Shown: positions 6,716 through 14,285 of the stretch, piece by piece | Numbering within the stretch: position 1 is the stretch's first letter | Layout: the number at the start of each line of letters is the position of its first letter | NCBI GenBank assembly: GCA_040307715.1 | Contig: JAWRJC010000056.1 | Span: 1 to 19,538 of the forward strand | Reading direction: 5' to 3' | Origin: RUG13615 sp040307715 | GTDB lineage: Bacteria > Bacillota > Clostridia > Peptostreptococcales > Anaerovoracaceae | Length of the DNA stretch: 19,538 bases | The notes under the pieces: model-generated | Told to the model about the DNA's origin: nothing | Databases searched by the model: none | The model's input: only the letters and a program-made list of their open reading frames with translations | Made by a program: the position numbers and the translations under genes

Positions 6716-6812
6716 TACTAGCCACCTCCTTGAATGCCATTCTAATTATGCAGCCGTATTCTTCATCTGGGCTTTGATTATCCTAAAAAAATAAGAGGGC
6801 GGAATCGCTGTA

Positions 6813-6843
6813 TAAAACAAAGCGCCCCCTAAAGAGCGCTCTG
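6813..6843 (-). terminator. Terminator of the purB-purA operon
   Basis: On the minus strand CAGAGCGC (6836-6843) pairs with GCGCTTTG (6818-6825) with one G-U pair, followed by TTTTA. It lies about 45 nt after the purA stop. Confidence 0.75.
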
Positions 6844-6888
6844 TGATCATTTCGTTTTGAACCTGTCGGACTATGCCGGGTTGCTGCA

Positions 6889-8178
6889 CTAGATCAGCGG
6901 GGTGCGGTAGATGATGTCCTCTCTTGCCGGGCCGTTGCTGACCATGGTGATCGGATAGCCGAGCTGGCGTTCGATCTCGTTGACGTATTCCTGGCACTCG
7001 ATCGGCAGGTCTTCGAACTTGCGGATGCCGGTGATGTCGCACTTCCAGCCCTTCATCATCTTGTAGACGGGCTTGCAGTGCATGAGTTCGGTGGTGTGCG
7101 GCATATCCTGGATGACTTCGCCGTTCATCTCGTAACCGACGCAGAGCGGGATCTCATCGAGGTAGCCGAGCGGGTCGAGCACGGTCAGGGCGACATCGGT
7201 CGCGCCCTGCAGCATGCAGCCGTAGCGGGACGCCACGCAGTCGTACCAGCCGACTCTTCTCGGACGGTGGGTCGTGGCGCCGTATTCGCCGCCGTCGCCG
7301 CCGCGTCTTCTCAGCTCTTCCGCCTCGTCGCCGAAGATCTCGGAGACAAAGTCGCCGCCGCCGACCGAAGACGAGTACGCCTTGGTGACCGCGATGACCT
7401 GCTTGATCTCATACGGCGGGATGCCGGCGCCGGGGCCACCGAAACCGGAGATGGTGTTGGAGCTGGTGACCATCGGGTAGATGCCGTGGTCCATGTCCTT
7501 CATGGTGCCGAGCTGTCCTTCGAGGAGGATCTCCTTGCCCTCTTTCAGCGCCTTGTGCAGGTAGAGCGCGGTGTCCGCCACGTACGGACGGATCATTTCG
7601 CGGTACTCGAGCAGGGTCTGGAAGATTTCTTCCGGGACGAGCGCGGGCTGGTGATACAGGTGCTCGATCAGGGTGTTCTTGATGACACAGACGTTCTCCA
7701 CGCGTTCGCGGAGCGCCTGCTCATCCATGAACAGCTCTTTGACCTGGAAGCCGATCTTGGCGTATTTGTCGCTGTAGCACGGCGCGATGCCGCTCTTGGT
7801 GGAACCGAAGGCTTTGCCCGCCAGGCGCGCTTCTTCATAGCCGTCCAGCAGGATGTGATACGGCATGACGATGTGTGCTCTGTCACTGACGAGCAGCTTG
7901 GGCTGCGGAACGCCCTGCTCCACGAGGCTGTCGATCTCTTCGATCAGCTTCGGGATGTTCAGTGCGACGCCGTTGCCGACGATGCAGGTGGTGCGCTCGG
8001 AGAAGATGCCCGAGGGGAGCATGTGCAGCGCGAACTTGCCGTACTTGTTCTTGATGGTGTGGCCGGCGTTGCTGCCGCCCTGGAAACGGATGACGATATC
8101 GGCGTTCTCCGCCAGCATATCGGTGATCTTGCCTTTGCCTTCGTCGCCCCAGTTGGCGCCGACGATCGCTTTTACCAT
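6889..8178 (-). CDS. purA: Adenylosuccinate synthetase
   Basis: The 429-aa product is the normal length for PurA, which condenses IMP and aspartate using GTP to give adenylosuccinate, the first step from IMP to AMP. WGDEGKGK (10-17) is the GTP/IMP P-loop with the catalytic Asp 12, and NAGHT (37-41) carries the catalytic His 40. GATTHRPRRVGWYD matches the conserved C-terminal block. The ATG at 8178 has AAGGAGG 8 nt upstream, so the longer open frame is not the start. It follows purB by 16 nt and shares its transcript. Confidence 0.97.
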   Translation of the reverse strand: MVKAIVGANWGDEGKGKITDMLAENADIVIRFQGGSNAGHTIKNKYGKFALHMLPSGIFSERTTCIVGNGVALNIPKLIEEIDSLVEQGVPQPKLLVSDRAHIVMPYHILLDGYEEARLAGKAFGSTKSGIAPCYSDKYAKIGFQVKELFMDEQALRERVENVCVIKNTLIEHLYHQPALVPEEIFQTLLEYREMIRPYVADTALYLHKALKEGKEILLEGQLGTMKDMDHGIYPMVTSSNTISGFGGPGAGIPPYEIKQVIAVTKAYSSSVGGGDFVSEIFGDEAEELRRRGGDGGEYGATTHRPRRVGWYDCVASRYGCMLQGATDVALTVLDPLGYLDEIPLCVGYEMNGEVIQDMPHTTELMHCKPVYKMMKGWKCDITGIRKFEDLPIECQEYVNEIERQLGYPITMVSNGPAREDIIYRTPLI

Positions 8179-8194
8179 AGTTGATTCCTCCTTA

Positions 8195-9622
8195 TTACAC
8201 GTTGATGTCTGCGGACAGACCGAGCGATTCCTTGTTCTCATCGAGGATCGGCTGCACGACTTCCGCCAGATAATCGCGGGTCTGCAGCGCGGCACAGCCG
8301 ATGAAGTTGACCGGATCCATGATGGCGTCGAGCTGCTCTTTGCTCATGCCGAACGCCGGATCGGCGGCGATGCGTTCGATCAGGTCGTTCGCGGCGCCCT
8401 CCTCTTTGACGCGCTTGCCGGCGGCCATGGAGTGGACGCGGATACGCTCGTGCAGTTCCTGTCTGTCGCCGCCCGCTTTGACGGCGTCCATGAGGATCAT
8501 CTCGGTGGCCATGAACGGAAGTTCGCTCATGAGGCGCTGTTCGATGACCTTCGGATAGACGACCATGCCGGCGGTGATGTTGATGTACAGCTCGAGGATG
8601 CCGTCGACTGCGAGGAATGCCTCGGGGACGGACAGGCGCTTGTTGGCGCTGTCGTCGAGTGTTCTTTCAAACCACTGGGTGCTCGCGACGAGTGCGGGGT
8701 TCATGGCGTCGGCCATGACGTAGTCCGCGAGGGAGGCCATGCGCTCCGAACGCATCGGGTTGCGCTTGTAAGCCATGGCGGAGCTGCCGATCTGGTTCTT
8801 TTCGAATGGCTCTTCGACTTCCTTGAGGTGCTGCAGCAGACGGGTGTCGTTGCTGAATTTATGCGCGCTCTGGGCGATGCCGCTCAGAACGTTCAGTACG
8901 CGGCTGTCCACTTTGCGGCTGTAGGTCTGGCCGCTGACGGGATAGCAGGCTTCGTAACCCATCTTCTGGGCGATGAGGCCGTCCAGTTTTTTTACCTTTT
9001 CATAATCCCCTTCGAACAGTTCCAGGAATGTGGCCTGGGTGCCGGTCGTGCCCTTGCTGCCGAGCAGTTTGAGGTCGCCGAGGATGTGGTCGAGGTCCGT
9101 GAGGTCCATGACGAGGTCGTTGATCCACAGGGTGGCGCGCTTGCCGACAGTCGTGGGCTGCGCCGCCTGGAAGTGTGTAAACCCAAGCGTGGGCAGGTCT
9201 TTATACTTGTCCGCGAACCGGGCGAGCTGCGCGATGGCGTTGATCAGCTTTTTGCGGACCAGTTCGAGTGCTTCGTGCATCAGGATGAGGTCGGTGTTGT
9301 CGCCGACGTAGCAGCTGGTCGCGCCAAGGTGGATGATGCCCTTCGCTTTGGGGCACTGCACGCCGTACGCGTAGACGTGGCTCATGACGTCGTGGCGGAC
9401 GATGGCTTCGCGCTCTTTGGCGACGTCGTAGTTGATATCATTGACGTGTGCCTTCAGCTCTGCGATCTGCTCATCGGTGATGTCCAGGCCGAGTTCCTTT
9501 TCGGACTCCGCGAGGGCGATCCACAGTTTGCGCCAGGTCGTAAACTTCTTCTCGGGCGAGAAGATGTATTTCATTTCTTTGCTGGGGTAACGTTCGGAAA
9601 GTGGGCTTTTGTATTCTTTCAT
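8195..9622 (-). CDS. purB: Adenylosuccinate lyase
   Basis: The 475-aa product is a fumarase/aspartase-superfamily lyase that releases fumarate from adenylosuccinate (to AMP) and from SAICAR. The family signature SSAMAYKRNP lies at residues 280-289 and carries the flexible-loop catalytic Ser. The FTHFQ segment (His 150) and GTTGTQ (191-196) are the other active-site blocks. The ATG at 9622 has GGAGG close upstream; the frame is open further but lacks initiation signals. purB is first in a two-gene operon with purA, so both steps after IMP are co-expressed. Confidence 0.97.
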   Translation of the reverse strand: MKEYKSPLSERYPSKEMKYIFSPEKKFTTWRKLWIALAESEKELGLDITDEQIAELKAHVNDINYDVAKEREAIVRHDVMSHVYAYGVQCPKAKGIIHLGATSCYVGDNTDLILMHEALELVRKKLINAIAQLARFADKYKDLPTLGFTHFQAAQPTTVGKRATLWINDLVMDLTDLDHILGDLKLLGSKGTTGTQATFLELFEGDYEKVKKLDGLIAQKMGYEACYPVSGQTYSRKVDSRVLNVLSGIAQSAHKFSNDTRLLQHLKEVEEPFEKNQIGSSAMAYKRNPMRSERMASLADYVMADAMNPALVASTQWFERTLDDSANKRLSVPEAFLAVDGILELYINITAGMVVYPKVIEQRLMSELPFMATEMILMDAVKAGGDRQELHERIRVHSMAAGKRVKEEGAANDLIERIAADPAFGMSKEQLDAIMDPVNFIGCAALQTRDYLAEVVQPILDENKESLGLSADINV

Positions 9623-9709
9623 TGAGTCCTCCATGTATAGAACGCTGGTTTGTGTGCGGCGGGGGCTGTCATTGAAGCCCTTCTCCACCACTTTAGCACA
9701 TACACAATT

Positions 9710-9738
9710 AGTATATCATTGCGCACTCAGAGGGTCAA
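9710..9738 (-). promoter_or_regulatory. Sigma-A promoter of purB-purA
   Basis: On the minus strand TTGACC (9733-9738), a 17-nt spacer and TATACT (9710-9715) lie about 90 nt upstream of purB. I saw no purine-riboswitch core and no obvious PurBox in this leader. Confidence 0.75.
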
Positions 9739-9771
9739 CGAATCACAGCTGCGAAGAAGGACCTTGGTGAT

Positions 9772-9808
9772 GCATAAATAAAGAAAGACCACCTTTGCGG
9801 TGGTCTTT
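9772..9808 (-). terminator. Terminator of the ykvI-like gene
   Basis: AAAGACCACC (9784-9793) pairs perfectly with GGTGGTCTTT (9799-9808) over a 5-nt loop. On the minus strand the tail is TCTTTATTTA. It separates the permease cluster from the purB promoter. Confidence 0.85.
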
Positions 9809-9863
9809 CCGGAGATGCACGGAAGATCCGGGCAGTTTTTCATTGGAGATGTTTTTGGTGATG

Positions 9864-11003
9864 TTACTTTTCACTCGGCACATCGTCAGAGATCTGCTTC
9901 GCACCGCCATTCTTTTTGAAAACATAGATGTCATAGATGCTTCTGAACAGCATGACGACGAAGACAACCATAGCCACATATCCGCCGATGACCCAGACGT
10001 AGTTCATCAGGAGCTGATAAGGAACTGCCATGGCGATGAAGTATCCGACGACAGTCAGGATTACGGTCAGGACTTTGAACTTCATCGACTTATCATCAAA
10101 GAAGCGCACACTGGCGGTCCACAGCAGCGGGCAGTTGGATGTGTACATAGCCAGGAAGATCAGAATTGTATAGAACGAAGCGAAAGCGGGAGAGACCATG
10201 CGTGCGATGTAGAGGAAGGGGATGTCCAGATCTACGACTTCTGTGATCAGTCCGACGAACGCAAGGCTGACGATGATGGTCGCCAGGCTGCCGAGACCGA
10301 GGCCGACGGTCTGGCCCCACATCAGGTCTTTCATTCTTTCTTTTGATCCGAGTTCGGCCATGAATCCGGCGAACCACAGCATGGTGCCGGTTGCCATATT
10401 AACACCGGAGAGGAACCAGCTTTCTGATGCTTTCAGATGGTCGATCTGACCGGAGGAAACCAGGTCCATACCTTCTTTCAGACCGCCGGTCGAGATGGAA
10501 AAGACCAGCCCGTACACACCTAGAATCAGAGCGACACCAACAAGAATCGGTCCGATCTTACTGATGACGTTGATGATGCCGTCAAGGCCGAAGACGACAG
10601 TGATGCAGCTCAGAGCGGCAAGAATGACTGCGCCGATATGGATCGGAATCCCGTACTGTTCATGCAGGGTCGATCCGGCGCCGCTGAACATGACGACAGC
10701 GCTCATATAGCAGTAGAAAACCATGAAGTAGTCGATGATGCCGCCAAAGATCTTGCCGCAGTAGTAACGGATCGCATCTGTGCCACCGGTTATCTTTTCT
10801 CTGTTGCCGACAATCGCAAAACAATAGTTACCATAAATGAGGACGATAAAACCAACAAGCCTGGCGGGGATCAACCACCAGCCATGGACGGAATAGTACT
10901 GGATCAGCTCCTGCCCGGAGGCGAAGCCGGCACCGATACTAAAGGCCACGCAGGCGCCTGCCAGCGTGATCACTTTTTTCCAGTTAACTTTATTATTATC
11001 CAC
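9864..11003 (-). CDS. YkvI-family membrane permease (APC superfamily)
   Basis: The 379-aa product is a polytopic membrane protein with about ten to eleven hydrophobic segments. The first helix motif AFSIGAGFASGQE (20-32) is the hallmark of the YkvI family, distant relatives of amino-acid permeases with an unwound first helix for substrate binding. The substrates of the family are not established. It starts with GTG at 11003, supported by AAAGGAGGAG upstream. It is the last gene of a three-gene minus-strand cluster with an ornithine cyclodeaminase-family enzyme and a QueG-like protein, so import or export of that pathway's amino-acid-like substrate is a reasonable inference. A strong terminator follows. 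Confidence 0.88.
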   Translation of the reverse strand: MDNNKVNWKKVITLAGACVAFSIGAGFASGQELIQYYSVHGWWLIPARLVGFIVLIYGNYCFAIVGNREKITGGTDAIRYYCGKIFGGIIDYFMVFYCYMSAVVMFSGAGSTLHEQYGIPIHIGAVILAALSCITVVFGLDGIINVISKIGPILVGVALILGVYGLVFSISTGGLKEGMDLVSSGQIDHLKASESWFLSGVNMATGTMLWFAGFMAELGSKERMKDLMWGQTVGLGLGSLATIIVSLAFVGLITEVVDLDIPFLYIARMVSPAFASFYTILIFLAMYTSNCPLLWTASVRFFDDKSMKFKVLTVILTVVGYFIAMAVPYQLLMNYVWVIGGYVAMVVFVVMLFRSIYDIYVFKKNGGAKQISDDVPSEK

Positions 11004-11032
11004 GACACTCCTCCTTTAATTAATCAAATGCT

Positions 11033-11060
11033 AACGGTTAGGTGGGGGGGGTATACCGTT
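11033..11060 (-). other. Intercistronic inverted repeat with a homopolymer run
   Basis: AACGGT (11033-11038) and ACCGTT (11055-11060) frame a run of eight G (11044-11051; C on the coding strand) in the 78-nt gap between the QueG-like gene and the permease gene. On the transcript it could form a hairpin affecting stability or relative expression. The T-rich tail is on the plus strand, where no gene precedes it. Confidence 0.4.
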
Positions 11061-11081
11061 CTTTTTATTCATTTGATGTCA

Positions 11082-11915
11082 TTACTCATCTCCTTTCCTT
11101 TCGAGCTGCCTGCCAACAGGACAATTCACTTCACATTCTCTGCAATAAACGACCACAGAACTGGCTTTGCCATATTTGGGGAGATCGAAGTCTCCGTACT
11201 GGCGGTTGTTGTCGTTGATTGTCATTTGTTTGTCGCATTCCCAGATGCTGTAGCATCCGGTCCTGCCGGGCAGTTCGGTCTGCCCGTCGTAGTCAGCGGG
11301 ATCGTAGACCTGTTTTGCAAACGCCTGCTGCGGACATGCCTTGCGGCAGTATTCCCGGCAGTTTTCACAGGGATCCCAGTCGAGCTTGCCTGTGGAGGGG
11401 AAATCTTCACTCATGTACATGGCGCGGAGCCGTACGCGGGGGCCGTGTTCCGGGGTGACCAGAATGTTGTTCTTTCCCACGACGCCCAGTCCAGCCATTG
11501 CTGCGCTGTCTTTCAGCCAGATTCCGCCTTTTTCCACGTAATAATTCATAGGAAGCGTTTCTATTTCCGGATATGCCGTTTCCATCCATGTGGCAACATT
11601 GCGGATGATTGCCATCAGAAAACGGTTGCCGGGCGGATTCTTATGGTCGATCCAAGCGTCCATGTAGATGTCATCTTCCGGGTGATAATAGGCGATTACA
11701 AGGACGGATCGTGCCATAGCCGGCCAGGCGACTACGCCTTCCGGCATCCCGGTCTCATTTTCTACTGCCCCATTCCGGTCGATATGAGGGCGCTTTGGGG
11801 TCATGATGAAGGAGGGTAAGGATTTTAAATCCTCAACGTTGGCGATTCCCGCTGCGCAGGCACCTTCAGACAGGGCCTTTTGGATGATGCTCTCGGCTGC
11901 CTTTCTCTTATCCAT
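11082..11915 (-). CDS. QueG-like double [4Fe-4S] cluster protein
   Basis: The 277-aa product resembles epoxyqueuosine reductase. GVVGKNN (144-150) matches the conserved GxxGKN block before the ferredoxin part. Two cluster motifs follow: C183-x2-C186-x3-C190-x3-C194-P, and C258-x2-C261-x3-C265-P, with additional C221 and C227. True QueG is longer and acts with cobalamin in tRNA queuosine synthesis. Here the gene sits between an ornithine cyclodeaminase homologue and a permease, with no queuosine genes nearby, so it is more likely a paralogue acting as an electron-transfer or reductase subunit in the cluster's pathway (inference). The ATG has AGAGGAG upstream and lies 27 nt after the first gene's stop. 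Confidence 0.8.
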   Translation of the reverse strand: MDKRKAAESIIQKALSEGACAAGIANVEDLKSLPSFIMTPKRPHIDRNGAVENETGMPEGVVAWPAMARSVLVIAYYHPEDDIYMDAWIDHKNPPGNRFLMAIIRNVATWMETAYPEIETLPMNYYVEKGGIWLKDSAAMAGLGVVGKNNILVTPEHGPRVRLRAMYMSEDFPSTGKLDWDPCENCREYCRKACPQQAFAKQVYDPADYDGQTELPGRTGCYSIWECDKQMTINDNNRQYGDFDLPKYGKASSVVVYCRECEVNCPVGRQLERKGDE

Positions 11916-11942
11916 TTCAGCGTCTCCTCTCTGACTGCTGCG

Positions 11943-12941
11943 CTAAACGAAGCAGAATTCGCCGCCGACTCCCTTGTCGAGCGCGCGCTGATATGCGATG
12001 GCCGCCACAGCAACATCCATAGCGCCTGTTCCGATCGGGACACATACGATTCGCTGCGAACCAAGATCGCCAATCTCTTTGATCCCGGCACCAATTTCAC
12101 CGATTGTGCCGAAGATACTCTTTTCAGAGAGCTGGCCGCTGTCGAAGACGTCTACAAGCGCGCCTCTGTGCATGCATTGTTCAATGTGGTCAACGATAAT
12201 CTTGTCTGCATTCAGAAGAAGCGCATCAGACGCTTCAGTGAAAGACCCCATGGGGAACACGATCTGACCTGGATAAACCATCTCATCGGTTATGAATTTA
12301 TTACTTCCGTGCGTGAAGGCGATCAGGATGTCAAGATCCGGAGAAGCGACGGCTTCCGGGGTATCGCAAATAGTGATGTCCCCCCTGACGTAGTTCTGCA
12401 TTTCTTCCTTAAAAGCGGTCATTGCCTCGGCGGAAATGTCATAGATCCGCAGTTGTTTGATATCAAACCGTTTCGCAAATGTTTTGGTCTGCATATGCCC
12501 TTGCGCACCACAGCCAAACAGGCCGATGGAAAGATCGCGGCCCAGTCCCTGTCTGAAATAAGTAGTCGAGATAACAGCCTGTGCCCCTGTACGCAAAGTT
12601 GTGATATGTTCTCCGTCCATGACCGCGACGTATTTCCCGTCAGCGGCGTTCAGAAGGAAAATCATGGAACTGATAAAGGGAAGCCCCATAGCCGGCCGGC
12701 CATGCCAACCGCCGGCCCACTTGAGCCCCGCCATTTTCGTCCAGTCCACATACGCAGGCATGGCATTGATATACGCATCATAACCAGGTATTTCGCCACG
12801 GAGATCCAAAGTGACTTTTGTGGGGTTCAGGACAGAACCTTCGCCCATGCCGACATACGTCTTATCGACCGCATCCAGCACGTCATCTAAAGTGATAAGG
12901 GTATCGATGTCCTGTTTACTGAGCAATATAGTTTTATCCAT
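11943..12941 (-). CDS. Ornithine cyclodeaminase/mu-crystallin family enzyme
   Basis: The 332-aa product is full-length for the family. It has the conserved substrate-side segment with Lys 74 (AGLKW), the RTGA block (117-120) and the NAD(P)-binding GxGxxG in GLFGCGAQG (140-148). Members include ornithine cyclodeaminase, alanine dehydrogenase, ketimine reductases and enzymes for N-substituted amino acids; the sequence does not tell which. The ATG at 12941 is chosen because AAAGGGGG lies 9 nt upstream, rather than a GTG at 12962. It heads the cluster, downstream of a promoter (12991-13019) overlapped by a large palindrome, and is divergent from a GntR regulator that probably controls it. Confidence 0.9.
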   Translation of the reverse strand: MDKTILLSKQDIDTLITLDDVLDAVDKTYVGMGEGSVLNPTKVTLDLRGEIPGYDAYINAMPAYVDWTKMAGLKWAGGWHGRPAMGLPFISSMIFLLNAADGKYVAVMDGEHITTLRTGAQAVISTTYFRQGLGRDLSIGLFGCGAQGHMQTKTFAKRFDIKQLRIYDISAEAMTAFKEEMQNYVRGDITICDTPEAVASPDLDILIAFTHGSNKFITDEMVYPGQIVFPMGSFTEASDALLLNADKIIVDHIEQCMHRGALVDVFDSGQLSEKSIFGTIGEIGAGIKEIGDLGSQRIVCVPIGTGAMDVAVAAIAYQRALDKGVGGEFCFV

Positions 12942-12971
12942 CTTTTCATTCCCCCTTTGCACAGTTTTATA

Positions 12972-13006
12972 TATCGTGCACTATAATTAATATATAGTGC
13001 ACGATA
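12972..13006. promoter_or_regulatory. 35-nt palindromic operator, probably for the GntR regulator
   Basis: TATCGTGCACTATA (12972-12985) and its exact reverse complement (12993-13006) flank a 7-nt A/T spacer. Each arm contains the palindrome GTGCAC. The element covers the -10 box and much of the spacer of the promoter for the ornithine cyclodeaminase gene. GntR proteins of the FCD type bind short palindromes of this kind, often next to their own gene. Confidence 0.75.
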
Positions 13007-13019
13007 AGACAAATTGCAA
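12991..13019 (-). promoter_or_regulatory. Promoter of the ornithine cyclodeaminase cluster
   Basis: On the minus strand TTGCAA (13014-13019), a 17-nt spacer and TATATA (12991-12996) give a plausible sigma-A promoter. Because the palindrome at 12972-13006 overlaps the -10 region, binding there would block transcription. Confidence 0.6.
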
Positions 13020-13025
13020 GAATAT

Positions 13026-13034
13026 TCGTGCACT
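13026..13034. promoter_or_regulatory. Third copy of the operator half-site
   Basis: TCGTGCACT repeats the core of the palindrome arms 20 nt beyond it, toward the gntR gene. It may be an auxiliary site of the same regulator. A hairpin-like ATCGC/GCGAT repeat (13047-13065) lies further along. Confidence 0.45.
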
Positions 13035-13089
13035 TTTTGTGTATATATCGCATTATTTTTGCGATTTGTTGCGTGAAGCGCTTGAATAA

Positions 13090-13118
13090 TTGACTTTTAA
13101 GTGGAAGAAATCTACAAT
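13090..13118 (+). promoter_or_regulatory. Promoter of the gntR-family gene
   Basis: TTGACT (13090-13095), 17 nt and TACAAT (13113-13118) lie about 40 nt upstream of the regulator's start. Confidence 0.7.
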
Positions 13119-13160
13119 TTTAAAGGAAATAAACGGTCGTGACTGCTAAGGAGTGAGACA

Positions 13161-13793
13161 ATGAGCCGGAAAACAATAACGAACCGGGAACAGGCATATC
13201 AGGAAATAAAAAGCCGCATTATGAACGGCGAGTACGAGTTCGGAGAGAAATTGAACATCGCAGCGTTGGTGAAGGAATTCGGGCTAAGCAATTCTCCTAT
13301 CAGAGAAGCGATCGGACTGCTTGAGAACGAATACCTGGTCGAATCGACACCCAATGCAGGCGCCCGCGTGACGGTTATGAACAAAGCGCGGTACCAGAAT
13401 GCGGCAATTACGATGGATATGCTGCAGCAAGGTGCTTACGAATACTGTCTCAGAACCGGGAAGAAAGAGTTTCTTCTGGAAGTAATGGAGGAATCCCTCG
13501 TAGAAGTGCGGCACGCCATGCAAAGGGAAGATAAGAAGGCCTGCCTGGAAGCGAACATGAAATACTGGTGTTCGTTTATCTACGCGACCGGCAACGAGCT
13601 GTATGAGAAGATCGCTTCAAAACAGTTTGATTTATACCTGTTGGCGGAGATCTTCAATCACGAAGACGAAACTTTGGATTTTCAGAAAATCATCCGGAGA
13701 GACGAGGAACTGCTTCAGAACGTCAGAGATGATGAGCACGACAAAGTCTGCACTTCCATTTTCTCTTATAAGAAGTACCATCGGGAGTGGTAG
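13161..13793 (+). CDS. GntR-family regulator, divergent FCD-type
   Basis: The 210-aa product has an N-terminal winged helix (about residues 8-72) with the GntR pattern GEKLNIAALVKEFGLSNSPIREAIGLL. The all-helical C-terminal part has the length and pattern of an FCD ligand domain. The usual FCD metal ligands are not evident: where DxxFH is expected the sequence reads NMKYWCSFIYATGN, and the later His positions are also changed, so ligand sensing may not need a metal. AAGGAG precedes the ATG. It is divergent from the ornithine cyclodeaminase cluster and the shared 220-nt region holds a strong palindrome, so it is probably the local, autoregulated controller. Confidence 0.88.
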   Translation: MSRKTITNREQAYQEIKSRIMNGEYEFGEKLNIAALVKEFGLSNSPIREAIGLLENEYLVESTPNAGARVTVMNKARYQNAAITMDMLQQGAYEYCLRTGKKEFLLEVMEESLVEVRHAMQREDKKACLEANMKYWCSFIYATGNELYEKIASKQFDLYLLAEIFNHEDETLDFQKIIRRDEELLQNVRDDEHDKVCTSIFSYKKYHREW

Positions 13794-13850
13794 CTTGTTT
13801 GGCATAGCAAGCAGAAGAAGGAAACGAACAACTCATTTCCGAGCTGGCAG

Positions 13851-13878
13851 TTGACAAACCGGAGGATGTGTATATAAT
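13851..13878 (+). promoter_or_regulatory. Strong sigma-A promoter of the NrdD-tail-like gene
   Basis: A perfect TTGACA (13851-13856), a 16-nt spacer and a perfect TATAAT (13873-13878). The predicted start leaves a leader of about 105 nt before the ATG at 13991. Confidence 0.85.
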
Positions 13879-13902
13879 TAGCGATATGTGGGGCTTTTTC
13901 GC

Positions 13903-13949
13903 GGAATCGCCGTGGAATGAACACAATATATAGAAGATAAAGCGATTCC
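13903..13949 (+). promoter_or_regulatory. Long-range hairpin in the leader of the NrdD-tail-like gene
   Basis: GGAATCGC (13903-13910) is perfectly complementary to GCGATTCC (13942-13949), so the leader can fold into a stem enclosing about 31 nt. It lies before the ribosome site (AAGGAGG at 13978-13984). No known riboswitch is recognised. Confidence 0.4.
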
Positions 13950-13990
13950 CGGAAAGTGGCATCGCGTCAAAGCACATAAGGAGGAACAAT

Positions 13991-14281
13991 ATGAGCATCC
14001 AGATCACGGGCAACGCATCCCCGGAAGAAGCGCAGGCATACGTCGATTACCTGCAGGAAAAGTACAACCGCAAACTCGAAAGCCTCGACATTCAGCTCGA
14101 CGGCGAATTTGCGGACCTGAATTATAAATTTGCCAGCGCTCCGTTCGAGCGGATCCGCCGCATCACCGGGTATCTGGTCGGCACCATGGATCATTGGAAC
14201 GACGCGAAGAAGGCTGAGGAAGCCGACCGCGTCAAGCACTTCAGCGTCGACGACAACGCCGGCGGCATGGAACAGCTGTAA
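13991..14281 (+). CDS. Orphan protein resembling the C-terminal tail of anaerobic ribonucleotide reductase (NrdD)
   Basis: The 96-aa product has no cysteine. Its second half, with FERIRRITGYLVG (52-64) and WNDAKKAEEADRVKH (69-83), resembles the extreme C-terminal end of class III ribonucleotide reductases, where an RxxGY glycyl-radical loop is followed by a WNxxKxxExxxR segment. A full NrdD is around 600-700 residues with catalytic cysteines and a zinc site; none of that is present. Databases tend to label such short proteins as anaerobic ribonucleoside-triphosphate reductase, but catalysis on its own is not possible. It could be a radical-domain spare part or an unrelated small protein. It has its own consensus promoter, AAGGAGG ribosome site and terminator, so it is a well-expressed independent gene. 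Confidence 0.75.
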   Translation: MSIQITGNASPEEAQAYVDYLQEKYNRKLESLDIQLDGEFADLNYKFASAPFERIRRITGYLVGTMDHWNDAKKAEEADRVKHFSVDDNAGGMEQL

Positions 14282-14285
14282 AACG

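Noticed and set aside
7865..9625. 586-codon plus-strand frame opposite purB and purA
   Set aside because: It lies entirely over two certain genes on the other strand, spans their junction and has no recognisable domain.
9623..9771. Purine riboswitch or PurBox upstream of purB
   Set aside because: I looked for conserved riboswitch core sequences and PurBox-like repeats in the leader and saw none; only a plain promoter is supported.
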